Counted from the first letter of the stretch, positions 52,316 through 61,831 are shown. The stretch is DNA of 61,945 bases from CAZKRU01 sp964555235 (GCA_964555235.1 CAZKRU010000014.1:1-61945), one strand, 5' to 3'. Program-made: numbers and translations. The notes: a model not told the origin generated them from the letters alone.

Positions 52316-53785
52316 TTACCATCCCATGGAGCGGACATAACTCTTGTCCCATCGGGAGAGGACACATTTCTGACGAGTGTAAAACATCACGCCTTCGATT
52401 CCCTGAACATGCAAATCTCCGAAGAAGCTTTTGTTCCAGCCGGAAAAACTAAAAAGTGCCATCGGCGCCGGCACTCCCACATTCACGCCAAGCATTCCTG
52501 CCTGGATGTCCCTCGTGAATTGACGAGCCGCGGCTCCGCTTGAAGTAAAAATGGAGGCCCCGTTGCCATAGCTCAATCCATTCATGGTGGCAATCGCTTC
52601 ATCAAGGGTTTGCGGGCGAACCATCGAGAGAACCGGGCCGAAGATTTCCTCAGTGAACAGTTGCATCGTCGGCTTCACGTGATCCACCAGAGCGGGGCCG
52701 GCAAAAAAACCTTCCTTGGGAGAACGGCTACTGCCATCGTAAGCGATAGAGGCCCCGGCTCCTTGGGCGGTTTTTAGAAAATCGATCACCCGGTGTTGGG
52801 AAGCCGCATCAATGACCGGTCCCATATCCGCTCCTGCATCCGCCGACGTGTTTCCCACTTTGAAAGCCGCAATCGCTTCGCTCACGCGACCGCGCCATTC
52901 ATCGGCAGTCTTCTCACCCACAGGCATCAGGACTGATCCTGCCATACAGCGTTGTCCCGCACAGCCAAAGGAAGATCCCAAGATCGCCCGGAGGGTTGGC
53001 TCTGGTTCTGCGTCCGGCATGACCAGCAAAACATTTTTCGCTCCACCCGCCGACTGAACCCGCTTTCCTGTAGAGCAACCGAGCGAATAGACATGGGAAG
53101 CCACTTTCGAGGAGCCGACAAAGCTGACACTGGCAATCCCCGGATGTGCGCAGAGTGCATCAACGACCTCCCTCGCCCCATGAACAATATTGAGAACCCC
53201 ATCGGGCAATCCGGCTTCCGCAAAAAGTTCAGCGAGTCGGATGACCGTGAGCGGAACTTTCTCACTCGGTTTGAGGATGAATGTATTTCCGCAAGCGATC
53301 GCGATCGGATACATCCACATCGGAACCATCGCCGGAAAATTGAACGGAGAGATTCCCGCACAAACCCCCAGGGGCTCACGCATAGTAACCGCATCAATCT
53401 GCTCCGCCACTTGAGGAAGGCTCTCCCCCTTTAACAGATGGGAAATACCGCAGGCAAATTCAACGACCTCAATTCCCCTCCGAACATCACCGCGGGCTTC
53501 ATCGATGGTTTTTCCATTCTCCAACGTCACTAATTGAGCCAGAGCCGCGAAATTTGCTTCCAGCAGATCGCGATAACGGAAAAGGATTGCCGCCCGCTTC
53601 GGAGAGGGAGTAGATCCCCAGGAGACAAAAGCCTTCTGTGCCGCTTTGACCGCGCGATCGACTTCTTCGGCCGACGAGAGAGGCGTCTCAGCGATCACTT
53701 CGCCCGTGGAAGGATTGTGGACCGGGATCAGAACGTTGGAAGTGACATCACTCCAGACACCGCCAATATAATTTTTTACTTTCAT
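52316..53785 (-). CDS. mmsA: CoA-acylating methylmalonate/malonate-semialdehyde dehydrogenase
   Basis: Aldehyde dehydrogenase of the MmsA/IolA type, converting methylmalonate or malonate semialdehyde with CoA and NAD to propionyl- or acetyl-CoA. 489 residues. ISPFNFPAMVPMWMYP is the subfamily signature; catalytic Cys in FGCAGQRCMA. The general-base Glu of other aldehyde dehydrogenases is absent (QSAGGAKN), as is normal for CoA-acylating members. Third gene of the operon, 36 bases after the epimerase-like gene. It suggests that the pathway ends in a short acyl-CoA. Confidence 0.92.
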   Translation of the reverse strand: MKVKNYIGGVWSDVTSNVLIPVHNPSTGEVIAETPLSSAEEVDRAVKAAQKAFVSWGSTPSPKRAAILFRYRDLLEANFAALAQLVTLENGKTIDEARGDVRRGIEVVEFACGISHLLKGESLPQVAEQIDAVTMREPLGVCAGISPFNFPAMVPMWMYPIAIACGNTFILKPSEKVPLTVIRLAELFAEAGLPDGVLNIVHGAREVVDALCAHPGIASVSFVGSSKVASHVYSLGCSTGKRVQSAGGAKNVLLVMPDAEPEPTLRAILGSSFGCAGQRCMAGSVLMPVGEKTADEWRGRVSEAIAAFKVGNTSADAGADMGPVIDAASQHRVIDFLKTAQGAGASIAYDGSSRSPKEGFFAGPALVDHVKPTMQLFTEEIFGPVLSMVRPQTLDEAIATMNGLSYGNGASIFTSSGAAARQFTRDIQAGMLGVNVGVPAPMALFSFSGWNKSFFGDLHVQGIEGVMFYTRQKCVLSRWDKSYVRSMGW

Positions 53786-53821
53786 CGGTTTTTCTCTTTG
53801 TGTGAACGGTTGATTGAATGG

Positions 53822-54874
53822 TTAGAAAATTCCAGCGCGCTCTTCATAGTGCGTTGGCTTGTTGTGGAGAGGAAGTCCCTGCAAAAGCCAATCGGCGTTC
53901 CAACGAATCATCGTTTCGAGATCAATGATCGGATCTCCAAAAAGACGATGGGCTTCAGAACAATCGTTATGCCAGGCGGTCGACAGCTCCGTGCCGCTGA
54001 AAATCGCCTTCTTGCCAAAAAGCTCAGCGAATCGCAAAGCCGCTTTCCGAATGTTTGTCGTCCGAGGGGCGCCAATGTTAATCGCCCGCGCAGGAACGCT
54101 TCCATGACAAAGACACCGAAGAATATGGGAGATTGCATCCCCCTGCCAGATGCAGTTAGCCACGCCTGTCCGGATATCAATCGGAGTTTCGCTCAACACC
54201 CATTTTGCAATGTCATGCAACACTCCATAGCGACAGTCGATTGCATAATTCAGTCTCGCTAAAGAGCCGGGGCTTTTTGTCTTTTGAGAGAAGTATTGGA
54301 AGATCCGTTCCCGGGCTACGCACGAATTCGGATATTCCCCCACGGGAGTCGGAGGGGTATCCTCCGGAGTTGCCCCAAGTCCCTCAACGGAAGTGAAAGG
54401 AAAAACACACAGGGTCGAAAAAGCGACGAAACGAGTTCCGCGAAACCGCTCCCCCACATACGTCGGCACCACGGCATTCATCGCCCAGGTAAAAGGCTCG
54501 CCACCGGCGGTCCCAAATTTCTTCCCCGCCATGTAAACGACGTTTGAAAATTCCGGCAACCGCCCGACGGCATCGCGATCCAGAAGATCGCAGGTAATGG
54601 TTTCGACTCCCGCTTCTTCCAAGCGCGTCTTCACCGCCTTGTCGGAAAAACGAGCAACACCAACCACCCGCTTATGAGGAGCCGCTCGCTTGGCCATCAT
54701 GGCCAAAGTGGGCCCGACCTTCCCGGCAACCCCCAACACCATGATGTCACCTTCAAGCTTTGAAAAGTCTTCCACCAGTCCGGGGGTCGGAATGGAGATG
54801 AATTCTTCAAGGTGCGACTCGTCACGGAAACGTTCCGGTAACGGACAATCAGTCAGAGTAACTATTTTTTTCAT
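53822..54874 (-). CDS. NAD-dependent epimerase/dehydratase family protein
   Basis: 350-residue extended short-chain dehydrogenase-like protein. The Rossmann motif is MVLGVAGKVGPTLAMMAKR (G-x-x-G-x-x-G, about 45-63), followed by the adenine-site strand ITCDLLDRDAV. VAFSTLCVFPF holds the catalytic Ser/Thr strand. The usual Tyr-x-x-x-Lys appears as YPNSCVARE, that is Tyr without Lys at the expected place, so catalysis may be modified. Second gene of the operon, five bases after the DapA-like gene. Substrate unknown. Confidence 0.8.
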   Translation of the reverse strand: MKKIVTLTDCPLPERFRDESHLEEFISIPTPGLVEDFSKLEGDIMVLGVAGKVGPTLAMMAKRAAPHKRVVGVARFSDKAVKTRLEEAGVETITCDLLDRDAVGRLPEFSNVVYMAGKKFGTAGGEPFTWAMNAVVPTYVGERFRGTRFVAFSTLCVFPFTSVEGLGATPEDTPPTPVGEYPNSCVARERIFQYFSQKTKSPGSLARLNYAIDCRYGVLHDIAKWVLSETPIDIRTGVANCIWQGDAISHILRCLCHGSVPARAINIGAPRTTNIRKAALRFAELFGKKAIFSGTELSTAWHNDCSEAHRLFGDPIIDLETMIRWNADWLLQGLPLHNKPTHYEERAGIF

Positions 54875-54879
54875 ATCAT

Positions 54880-55956
54880 TTATTCCCCAAGCCAGCGATT
54901 CAGGTTTTTGCTGACAAAATCATCGTCTGTCAGATGCGGATAGGCGGTACAAACTCGATCGATTTCGGCTGATTGACCCGGTGAGAGAACCTCATCACGC
55001 TTCAGCGTCCAGATTCCTTCGAGGAACCCCTGACGCCGCAGGATTTCATTCACCCCCGGAATACTTCCTGCATAATTGTGGGAAGGATCGAAGAGAGCAG
55101 CATTGGCGTCGGTAATCTGGGCGGAAAGCGTCAGCAGTTCGGGAGTCACCGGATCCACTCCATCAACAACCCGGAGAAGTCTTTCGTGAAGCTCCACTGC
55201 CCGTTTTGTCCAACATGCCCATTGTCCAAGCAGCCCCCCGCGAATTCTCACTCTTTGAGACAAACCTTCCGGCCCAAACCGATAGGGAGTGATAAAATCA
55301 TAAACGATGCTGTCGTCGTTCCCGGTGTAGAGCGTAATGTCATCAATACGACCCGAGTCCGCCAAGGCACGGGCAACATCAATGGTCCCATAGCGATCGA
55401 ACGGCGCGATTTTGATACCAACCATTTCGTCGATTTCAACCAACTCCCTCCAAAAGGAATAAGGGAGTTTGATTCCTCCCACACCGGTTAAAAGATAAAA
55501 TCCAAACAGCGGCATCACCTTTGCCAGCTCTTTCATGTGATAAATCATCTCCTGCTCCAGTGCTCCCTGAAAAGCCGCCATGGAAACAATGGCGATGTCA
55601 TATCCGAGATCCCGTGCGAGCTTCGCCTGCTGGAGAGCTTCGGGCGTGCGCCCATTGATTCCTGCAACCTTCACGATCGACCGACCCGCCTTTTTAGATT
55701 GGAGATCAATTTCTTCCGAGCAAAGGCGCAGAACCGGCTCAAAAAGATCGATCCCGGCCCGTCGGATCTCAAACTGGGTGAAATGCATTCCGACCGCCAC
55801 TCCCCCAACTCCCGCATCAATATAATAGCGAATCAGGGCACGCTGACGGCGCGCGTCAAATTGGCGACGCGAATCCAGTGCCAGGGGAACTGCGGGGATC
55901 ACCGTTCCACGACGGATCAAATCGAGCTTACCCTTGGTGGTTTGAGTTTTTTTCAT
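54880..55956 (-). CDS. DapA/NanA-like Schiff-base aldolase (dihydrodipicolinate synthase family)
   Basis: 358-residue TIM-barrel lyase/synthase related to dihydrodipicolinate synthase. The N-terminal VIPAVPLALDSRRQFD matches the family opening. The likely Schiff-base Lys is in MVGIKIAPFDRYG. It is longer than DapA (about 290), with an extended C-terminus. As first gene of a catabolic operon it more likely cleaves or dehydrates a sugar-acid-type substrate than makes lysine. The palindromic operator lies 78 bases upstream of its start. No pathway partner identifies the substrate. Confidence 0.85.
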   Translation of the reverse strand: MKKTQTTKGKLDLIRRGTVIPAVPLALDSRRQFDARRQRALIRYYIDAGVGGVAVGMHFTQFEIRRAGIDLFEPVLRLCSEEIDLQSKKAGRSIVKVAGINGRTPEALQQAKLARDLGYDIAIVSMAAFQGALEQEMIYHMKELAKVMPLFGFYLLTGVGGIKLPYSFWRELVEIDEMVGIKIAPFDRYGTIDVARALADSGRIDDITLYTGNDDSIVYDFITPYRFGPEGLSQRVRIRGGLLGQWACWTKRAVELHERLLRVVDGVDPVTPELLTLSAQITDANAALFDPSHNYAGSIPGVNEILRRQGFLEGIWTLKRDEVLSPGQSAEIDRVCTAYPHLTDDDFVSKNLNRWLGE

Positions 55957-56033
55957 AGGTTTATCTCTTGTTCGTTGAAATTTTTCGTCTGAACGAACCT
56001 TAATCGAGATTGCGGTAGATCAAAGCGGTTTGA

Positions 56034-56051
56034 AACTTATCGCGATAAGTT
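56034..56051. promoter_or_regulatory. Operator 1: 18-bp perfect palindrome before the catabolic operon
   Basis: AACTTATCGCGATAAGTT is a perfect 18-bp palindrome with the central CG typical of LacI-family operators. It lies between the lacI-type gene and the DapA-like gene, 78 bases before the latter's start. The same 14-bp core recurs at 57224-57237 before the regulator itself. Confidence 0.88.
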
Positions 56052-56149
56052 ATCATGAAAAACAGCCCCAATTCATCACAAATCACCTGCGAATTGAGAC
56101 TCTGAAAAAAAGTTGAGGACGAAGGAAAACCCCGACCACTTTCCGGAGA

Positions 56150-57211
56150 TTACTTCCGTAACGTCATGCCATCCACCCAGCGACCCTCGATCATGGTCAC
56201 CTTGGGATGGGCAGGCGGGCCATACTCATTGCGGGCAATTTGCGCGGCGACAAGTTCAAGGGCGGTTGCCCCGACGATATCCCCCTTCTCGTCGATCCGG
56301 GCATAGTCTTTTTCAGAGGGCTGAGAAAGACAGGCCAGACCAACATCACGGGGAACTTTCAAATTCATCGATTCAAGCCATCCCTTTTCCTTCCCAACGA
56401 GAGTAAGCAGAACGTCAGGGCGCCACTTTAAAAACCACTTTCTGAACTGGGCCAGGGGAATTTTAGCACCTGCTCCTGCGAAAACTGGGATCCGATTTTC
56501 TCCCGGCTGATTATCACCCGCAAAAATCGGAATCCGATTTTTGGCCGGCAGATTGTTCTGACATTCCAGATAACCCGTATACCATTTTGTCCCATAGCGG
56601 TTACCGTAGGTAAAGGTCTCCCCCAACACCGTCCCAATCCGCTTGTAGCCCATCCTAGAAAGTTCGTTGAACGCCGTGATGAAGTTTTGAAGGTTGTCAT
56701 AAACCACCCGATTGAGCTCCTGCTTCTCCCAACCAAACCCGACCCCAACCGCCGCATAGCGATCCCAGTGCAAATCCAACGATCGGTTCCCATGATACGG
56801 CGGTGCCAGAATAATCCCTGCAATCCCCCGGGCATGAAGGATTTTGTCCACCCGAGAAGCACTCATCCCCGGCTCCCGGAGGAAGAAGCTTTCCACATGA
56901 AATCCGAGCTCGACTCCCCTTTGAATCGCTCCCTGATGAAAAACCCGGTAGGATTCAACCTCATACCAGTCCTTTTGAGATCGGGCTTCCACAAGAAGCC
57001 CAATCACCCCCTTGTCGCTCAATTTCTTCCCTGATCGAATATGCGACATCAAAACATTCACGTAGGCATTAGGGAAATATCCCATCCGCGCAGCCGTATC
57101 CCGGACTTTCCTCCTCAAAAGAGCGGAAATGGTTGGATCCCCTCGCAAAGCCATGGAAACACTGGCCTGTGTGATACTGAGTGCTTTGGCAATTTCCCTT
57201 TGATTGGGCAT
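56150..57211 (-). CDS. LacI family transcriptional regulator
   Basis: 353 residues. The N-terminal HTH and hinge helix (REIAKALSITQASVSMALRG to RMGYFPN, about 4-50) are typical LacI. The periplasmic-binding-protein-like sensor follows (GVIGLLVEARS; GIILAPPYHGN; YKRIGTVLGE). An in-frame tandem duplication of 42 bases gives NRIPIFAGDNQPGE then NRIPVFAG in the sensor. It very likely represses the downstream operon and itself, since identical palindromes precede both. The operator ends only 12 bases before its ATG and no Shine-Dalgarno is visible, so the mRNA may have a very short leader. Confidence 0.94.
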   Translation of the reverse strand: MPNQREIAKALSITQASVSMALRGDPTISALLRRKVRDTAARMGYFPNAYVNVLMSHIRSGKKLSDKGVIGLLVEARSQKDWYEVESYRVFHQGAIQRGVELGFHVESFFLREPGMSASRVDKILHARGIAGIILAPPYHGNRSLDLHWDRYAAVGVGFGWEKQELNRVVYDNLQNFITAFNELSRMGYKRIGTVLGETFTYGNRYGTKWYTGYLECQNNLPAKNRIPIFAGDNQPGENRIPVFAGAGAKIPLAQFRKWFLKWRPDVLLTLVGKEKGWLESMNLKVPRDVGLACLSQPSEKDYARIDEKGDIVGATALELVAAQIARNEYGPPAHPKVTMIEGRWVDGMTLRK

Positions 57212-57223
57212 AAGAGAGATTAG

Positions 57224-57237
57224 CTTATCGCGATAAG
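57224..57237. promoter_or_regulatory. Operator 2: palindrome before the lacI-type gene
   Basis: CTTATCGCGATAAG, the 14-bp core of operator 1, lies 12 bases upstream of the regulator's start codon and suggests autoregulation. The outer bases differ from operator 1, which may make it weaker. Confidence 0.85.
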
Positions 57238-57373
57238 TGTGTAAATCAATTTAATGAAGTGTTGAAAATGGAAAGTAAAGATTTTCTCACGCTTTTGGGA
57301 AAAGCGCCAGCAAAGAATGCCCCTCAAATTCCCCCTTGTCCCTTGTCCATTCATTCGCTTCAATCAGCTTTGC

Positions 57374-60300
57374 ATGTCTGCGGTTCCTCTTGATTCAACT
57401 ACGACCGTTGGCGTTCGGGTTCCTACGACCCCCAATCCGGGGACGCTCAGTGTCATTCGAGTTCGTCCGAAAGCGGAAGCCACGGTTACTCCCGAATCCC
57501 GCGCTTCACTTATCGCTGAAATTCGGGAGAGACTCTTGCAAGAAGGGGGTACGGTTCTCGAATCTCGCAGTCATATCCTTTCGGTTTTTTTTCCCGGCAC
57601 CACGGAACAACGGGAAGACCTTTTCCGAGCCGCTCGTGCCTGCCTCGGTCTTCTTGAACACATTCAGAAAAACTCCCTTTATCAGATCGCGCTTGGAATT
57701 CATCTCGAACCGACTCAAACCTTGAGCCGGAGCAAAGCCCGAGCCGACGCCATCTCGGTCGCCGCCACCCTTGCCGCCGCTGCACGTGAAGGGGAAATTT
57801 TCGTCTCGGAAGAGACTGTACGGACCCTTACCGAACATCTTCCCAAAGGATGGGAATCCGTTGACGTTCAAGACCCAACAACCGCGACGGAACGCATCCC
57901 CGATTCAATTCCACTCCCCCAACGGCTCTTGGGACACCGCTTGCAGATGGGCCCTGCGGATCGGGATAAAAACAGTCCGCCGGTCTTTATCTTCGAATAT
58001 CTCTGTATCTATCCGGTACTGAGTCGACCCGAGCCAATCACGCTTTTACGATTGGAACGGCAACTTCCAAAACCGACTTTGACCACCTCCTCCGTTTCTG
58101 AGCCACGCATTGGACGTTTTTTTCTTCAGAAGATGATTGGTGCCGGTGGTATGGCAAAAGTCTGGAAGGCCCACGATCAATTCGGAAATAACGTCGCCCT
58201 CAAAATCCTTCTTCCCAGTGGTCCCACCGCTGCACCGATGATTCAGCGCTTTCAGCGCGAAGCGGAGATTCTTTCCAAGCTGACCCATCGCAATATCTGT
58301 CACATTCACGAAGTCGGTGAATTCAATGGAATCCACTTTTTGGCGATGGAGTTAGTTGATGGAATCACCCTTTACGATCTTCTCCACACGGAGGTTGATA
58401 TTCCTGCGGCGTGTGAGTTCTCGCTTCCTGAATGGATTCGTCTGATTCGAGATCAAAAGGCCAATAGCGGTTCAGGAAAATTAAAGAAGACGGGATCGAT
58501 CCGGCTCCTTCCCGTCGCAGAAGTCGTCAATCTCATCAAGCCGATCTGTGCTGCCGTTCATTTCGCCCACGAGCATGCCATTCTTCATCGAGATCTCAAA
58601 CCCGCCAACATCATGCTTCGGGAAGATGGCGACCCGGTCGTTCTTGATTTCGGTCTTGGAAAACTCGATATGGACGCTCCCGAAGATGAGTCGCTGACCA
58701 TGAGTGGCATGATGCTCGGCACGTTGGAGCACATGGCCCCCGAGCAGGCGATTTCAAGCCGGGATGTCACTCCTCGAAGTGATGTTTACTCCCTTGGCTC
58801 CGTACTCTACCAGATGATCACCGGGCAAAAGCACTTCACTCCGACCGGCAGTCTTGTGAAAGACGCCAATCTCCTTCAAACCCACGAACCAATTACCCCC
58901 CGAAGTCTTCGCCCCGAAGTGGATACGGATCTGGATGCCATTATTCTCAAATGTCTTCGCAATAATCCCGAAGATCGCTATCGCTCAGTCGCCCGATTAA
59001 AGGATGATTTGGAGCGTTGGGAAAAGGGTGAAGTCATCTTGGCCAAGCCGATCACGATTCGCGAAGTCGTCTGGAAAGCAATCAAACGGCACAGCCTCAT
59101 CTCCTCGATCATCGCCGTCTCCCTCCTCAGCTTCACGATGATGGGACTCTTTTTTATCTGGAACCAAAATCAAATCAATCAGAAGCTGAACGAGGCCTTG
59201 ATTACCGCCAAGGCAAACGAGCAAAAAGCCATCGAGATGGCGGCACTTGCCGACTTGAACGCCAAGAAACACAAAGAGGCCCTTGACGATTATCAGAAAG
59301 AAAAAGAAGGCAGAGAAACCGCCCAGTCGCAACTTCAACAGCTTACGACTAAAGATGATATCCGCCAACTTCAAGAATCTGCTCGAAGAGGACAAAGAGA
59401 TGAGATCATTCAACTCGCCACAAAAATCCTAAAATCCAATCCTAAGCAGGTGGAAGCGCTTGAGATCTTGATCGGAGTACGTTTTCTGCAATTTGATTTT
59501 CCAGCAGTCCTCGCGCTTTCAGAAAATCTCAAAGATCTTCATCCTTCGGTTCAGGCTAACTGGAAATATAAGGAGACCAACGCCATCGTCAATCTTTCGG
59601 AAAAATACGCACCCAACCTCAAGGCCGGAAACCGGCTCTCCCCTCTGGATCTCATGCAACTGATCTCCGATGCGCGCGGCCTCCATTGCTACATCCCTCT
59701 ACTCAATTCCCAAAAAGAACTCATCCCGACGATGAAGATCCAGATCATCGAAGCGCTCACTCGCGATAACGCAAATGCAAAGGCCGATCTCGATAAAAAC
59801 CTGAAAATTGAACTGGCAGAAAATGGGTTCCGCCTTGAAATTCAATCGATCCCCGCACTTAAAAGTATTTTCGCACTCACCTCCTTCCCTTACTTCACTC
59901 AAGTCACCCTTCAATCCACCTCCGTTGATAATATCTCAGCGCTCACGCAACACCCCCTCACTCAACTCCGCATTATCAGCTCTCCCGTCACGGAGCTCCC
60001 CCCCCTGAAAAGCAAAGTACTCACGGATATTACGCTCATCGATACGAGAATTAAATCCCTCGAACCGCTTCGCAATCGAAAGATCAAACAACTTTACACG
60101 ACCAATATCACGCCCCCTTTTGAACTTTTGAAATCCCTCACAGACAGCCTGACCGATCTCGGCATCACCTACTGCACCATCGATCGATTTGAACCCTTCA
60201 AGGCATTTCCCCTCACTAGTTTGAAACTCGACTATACCCCTCTCTCAAATCTCGATGAAATCCGACAACTCAATCTCGAGCAGTTAAGCATCTGTGGAAC

Positions 60301-60706
60301 CGCTGTCACCAATTTGGAACCGGTACAAAACCTGAACCTTAAAAAATTTCAAGCCGCCAACACCCGGATTAGCGATCTGGCTCCGCTGAAAGGAATGCCT
60401 CTCACCATTCTCGACGTCAGTAATACCAATGTGAATCAGATTGACACACTTCAAGAGATTCCCTTGGAAGAACTTGATTTGAGCGGCGATCGAATTTTCG
60501 ACATCAGCCCCCTTAAAAATTGTAAAACCCTTCAAAAACTCACTCTCACTCCAACTTGGGTGATGAAGGGACTTTCCGAACTGACACAGCTCACTAAACT
60601 CACCGAACTGCGACTCGTCCCCGACCCAACCACCCCCAACCAACCGATACGCACCTTCAACAACATTGAAAATATTCGTAAATATTTTCAGGATGCCCAG
60701 CGGTAA
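57374..60706 (+). CDS. Cyclase-like domain / Ser-Thr kinase / membrane helix / LRR protein
   Basis: 1110 residues from ATG 57374 (MSAVPLDSTTT); an ATG at 57317 adds 19 unlikely residues. Residues 25-175 resemble a class III cyclase homology domain (ALGIHLEPTQT, ISVAATLAAAAREGEIFVSEETV) but lack evident catalytic residues. The kinase (about 245-560) has GAGGMAKVWKA, HRDLKPAN and DFGLGKLD, so it looks active. A membrane helix (574-596) and a coiled coil (600-670) follow, then a leucine-rich-repeat region (about 830-1090) outside. This is a transmembrane sensor kinase with an LRR ectodomain; ligand unknown. Confidence 0.9.
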   Translation: MSAVPLDSTTTVGVRVPTTPNPGTLSVIRVRPKAEATVTPESRASLIAEIRERLLQEGGTVLESRSHILSVFFPGTTEQREDLFRAARACLGLLEHIQKNSLYQIALGIHLEPTQTLSRSKARADAISVAATLAAAAREGEIFVSEETVRTLTEHLPKGWESVDVQDPTTATERIPDSIPLPQRLLGHRLQMGPADRDKNSPPVFIFEYLCIYPVLSRPEPITLLRLERQLPKPTLTTSSVSEPRIGRFFLQKMIGAGGMAKVWKAHDQFGNNVALKILLPSGPTAAPMIQRFQREAEILSKLTHRNICHIHEVGEFNGIHFLAMELVDGITLYDLLHTEVDIPAACEFSLPEWIRLIRDQKANSGSGKLKKTGSIRLLPVAEVVNLIKPICAAVHFAHEHAILHRDLKPANIMLREDGDPVVLDFGLGKLDMDAPEDESLTMSGMMLGTLEHMAPEQAISSRDVTPRSDVYSLGSVLYQMITGQKHFTPTGSLVKDANLLQTHEPITPRSLRPEVDTDLDAIILKCLRNNPEDRYRSVARLKDDLERWEKGEVILAKPITIREVVWKAIKRHSLISSIIAVSLLSFTMMGLFFIWNQNQINQKLNEALITAKANEQKAIEMAALADLNAKKHKEALDDYQKEKEGRETAQSQLQQLTTKDDIRQLQESARRGQRDEIIQLATKILKSNPKQVEALEILIGVRFLQFDFPAVLALSENLKDLHPSVQANWKYKETNAIVNLSEKYAPNLKAGNRLSPLDLMQLISDARGLHCYIPLLNSQKELIPTMKIQIIEALTRDNANAKADLDKNLKIELAENGFRLEIQSIPALKSIFALTSFPYFTQVTLQSTSVDNISALTQHPLTQLRIISSPVTELPPLKSKVLTDITLIDTRIKSLEPLRNRKIKQLYTTNITPPFELLKSLTDSLTDLGITYCTIDRFEPFKAFPLTSLKLDYTPLSNLDEIRQLNLEQLSICGTAVTNLEPVQNLNLKKFQAANTRISDLAPLKGMPLTILDVSNTNVNQIDTLQEIPLEELDLSGDRIFDISPLKNCKTLQKLTLTPTWVMKGLSELTQLTKLTELRLVPDPTTPNQPIRTFNNIENIRKYFQDAQR

Positions 60707-60712
60707 ACCGTT

Positions 60713-61675
60713 TCAGATCAAACCGACCGCTTTTCTCATGGCGATCAAGGTCGGTTGAGCCATCGCACGCGCACGATTTCCTCCGTCACGAAGCACCTCT
60801 TCCACCTCATCCGGCCGTTGCTGCAACTCCTGATAGCGCTCACGGAATCTTCCCAAGAAAATCTCCAACTTGGCGAGAAGTTCCTTTTTGTAATCGCCGT
60901 ATCCTTTTCCCGCCTGAGCAAAGCTGGCCTTGTAATGCTCATACTCTTCGGGAGTCGAAACCAATTGATAGAGTGCCAATAGCGTTGATCCCTCGGTCGG
61001 CTTCGGCTGATCCATCGGCGTTGAATCCGTCTTGATCCCCATCACTTTCTTCGCAAATGCCTTCGGCTCCGAAAAAAGATCGAGGGTGTTCTGGTACGAC
61101 TTCGACATCTTCTGTCCATCGGTTCCTGGAACGGTCGCCACCTGCTCTCGAATATCCGGTTCCGGAACCGTAAAGACCGGCCCAAACTTTTCATTAAATT
61201 TGTTGGCGATATCCCGGGCCACCTCCAAATGCTGCTTCTGATCTTTTCCGACCGGAACCCGGTTGGATTGATAAAGCAGAATATCCGCCGCCATGAGCAC
61301 CGGGTAGGCAAAGAGCCCATGACTCGGCGAAACTCCGTGCGCAATCTTGTCTTTGAAACTGTGACATCGCTCCAAAAGCCCCATCGGCGTCACAATGGAG
61401 AGAAGCCACGCCAACTCTTGCACTTCGGGAACCGCACTTTGTCGAAAGAAAATCGCTTTCTTCGGATCCAATCCACAGGCCAGAAACGCCATCGCTGCCT
61501 CACGGGTGTATTGACGCAGGAGCGCCGGATCGTGCAGGGAGGTCAGCGCATGATAATCGGCTATAAAATAGAGCGCCTCCCCTTGATCCTGTAGCGCGAT
61601 GGCCCTCTGCATCATTCCAAAATAGTTTCCCAGATGAAGCGCCCCGGAAGGCTGGATACCCGACAAAATTCTCAT
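60713..61675 (-). CDS. trpS: Tryptophanyl-tRNA synthetase
   Basis: Charges tRNA-Trp. 320 residues, normal for bacteria. The HIGH-type motif is SGIQPSGALHLGNYFG and the KMSKS motif is GQKMSKSYQN. FAYPVLMAADILLYQ and VPVGKDQKQHLEVARDIA are family landmarks. It converges with the kinase-LRR gene, ending 6 bases from it. A short ORF ends nine bases upstream. Confidence 0.97.
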   Translation of the reverse strand: MRILSGIQPSGALHLGNYFGMMQRAIALQDQGEALYFIADYHALTSLHDPALLRQYTREAAMAFLACGLDPKKAIFFRQSAVPEVQELAWLLSIVTPMGLLERCHSFKDKIAHGVSPSHGLFAYPVLMAADILLYQSNRVPVGKDQKQHLEVARDIANKFNEKFGPVFTVPEPDIREQVATVPGTDGQKMSKSYQNTLDLFSEPKAFAKKVMGIKTDSTPMDQPKPTEGSTLLALYQLVSTPEEYEHYKASFAQAGKGYGDYKKELLAKLEIFLGRFRERYQELQQRPDEVEEVLRDGGNRARAMAQPTLIAMRKAVGLI

Positions 61676-61684
61676 CCCTTCTTC

Positions 61685-61831
61685 CTAATCGGAAGAGGGC
61701 TCGCTGGCGAGTTTATTGTGATACAATTTCGGAGGATCTTCGATTCCTGGAAGTTGCAATCCCGGCGCCTCCTGCCACTCGCTCGAGGCTTTCAAATACT
61801 CTCGCACTGACTCTGAAATCAAAAGCGACAG
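61685..61831 (-). CDS. Small ORF upstream of trpS
   Basis: A short frame ending nine bases before trpS. AAGGAGG lies five bases before a CTG (61831) and 14 before an in-frame TTG (61822), giving 48 or 45 residues: ISESVREYLKASSEWQEAPG to NKLASEPSSD. The strong Shine-Dalgarno and tight spacing to trpS favour expression. No family recognised. Upstream bases to the window end show no further gene. Confidence 0.4.
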   Translation of the reverse strand: MSLLISESVREYLKASSEWQEAPGLQLPGIEDPPKLYHNKLASEPSSD

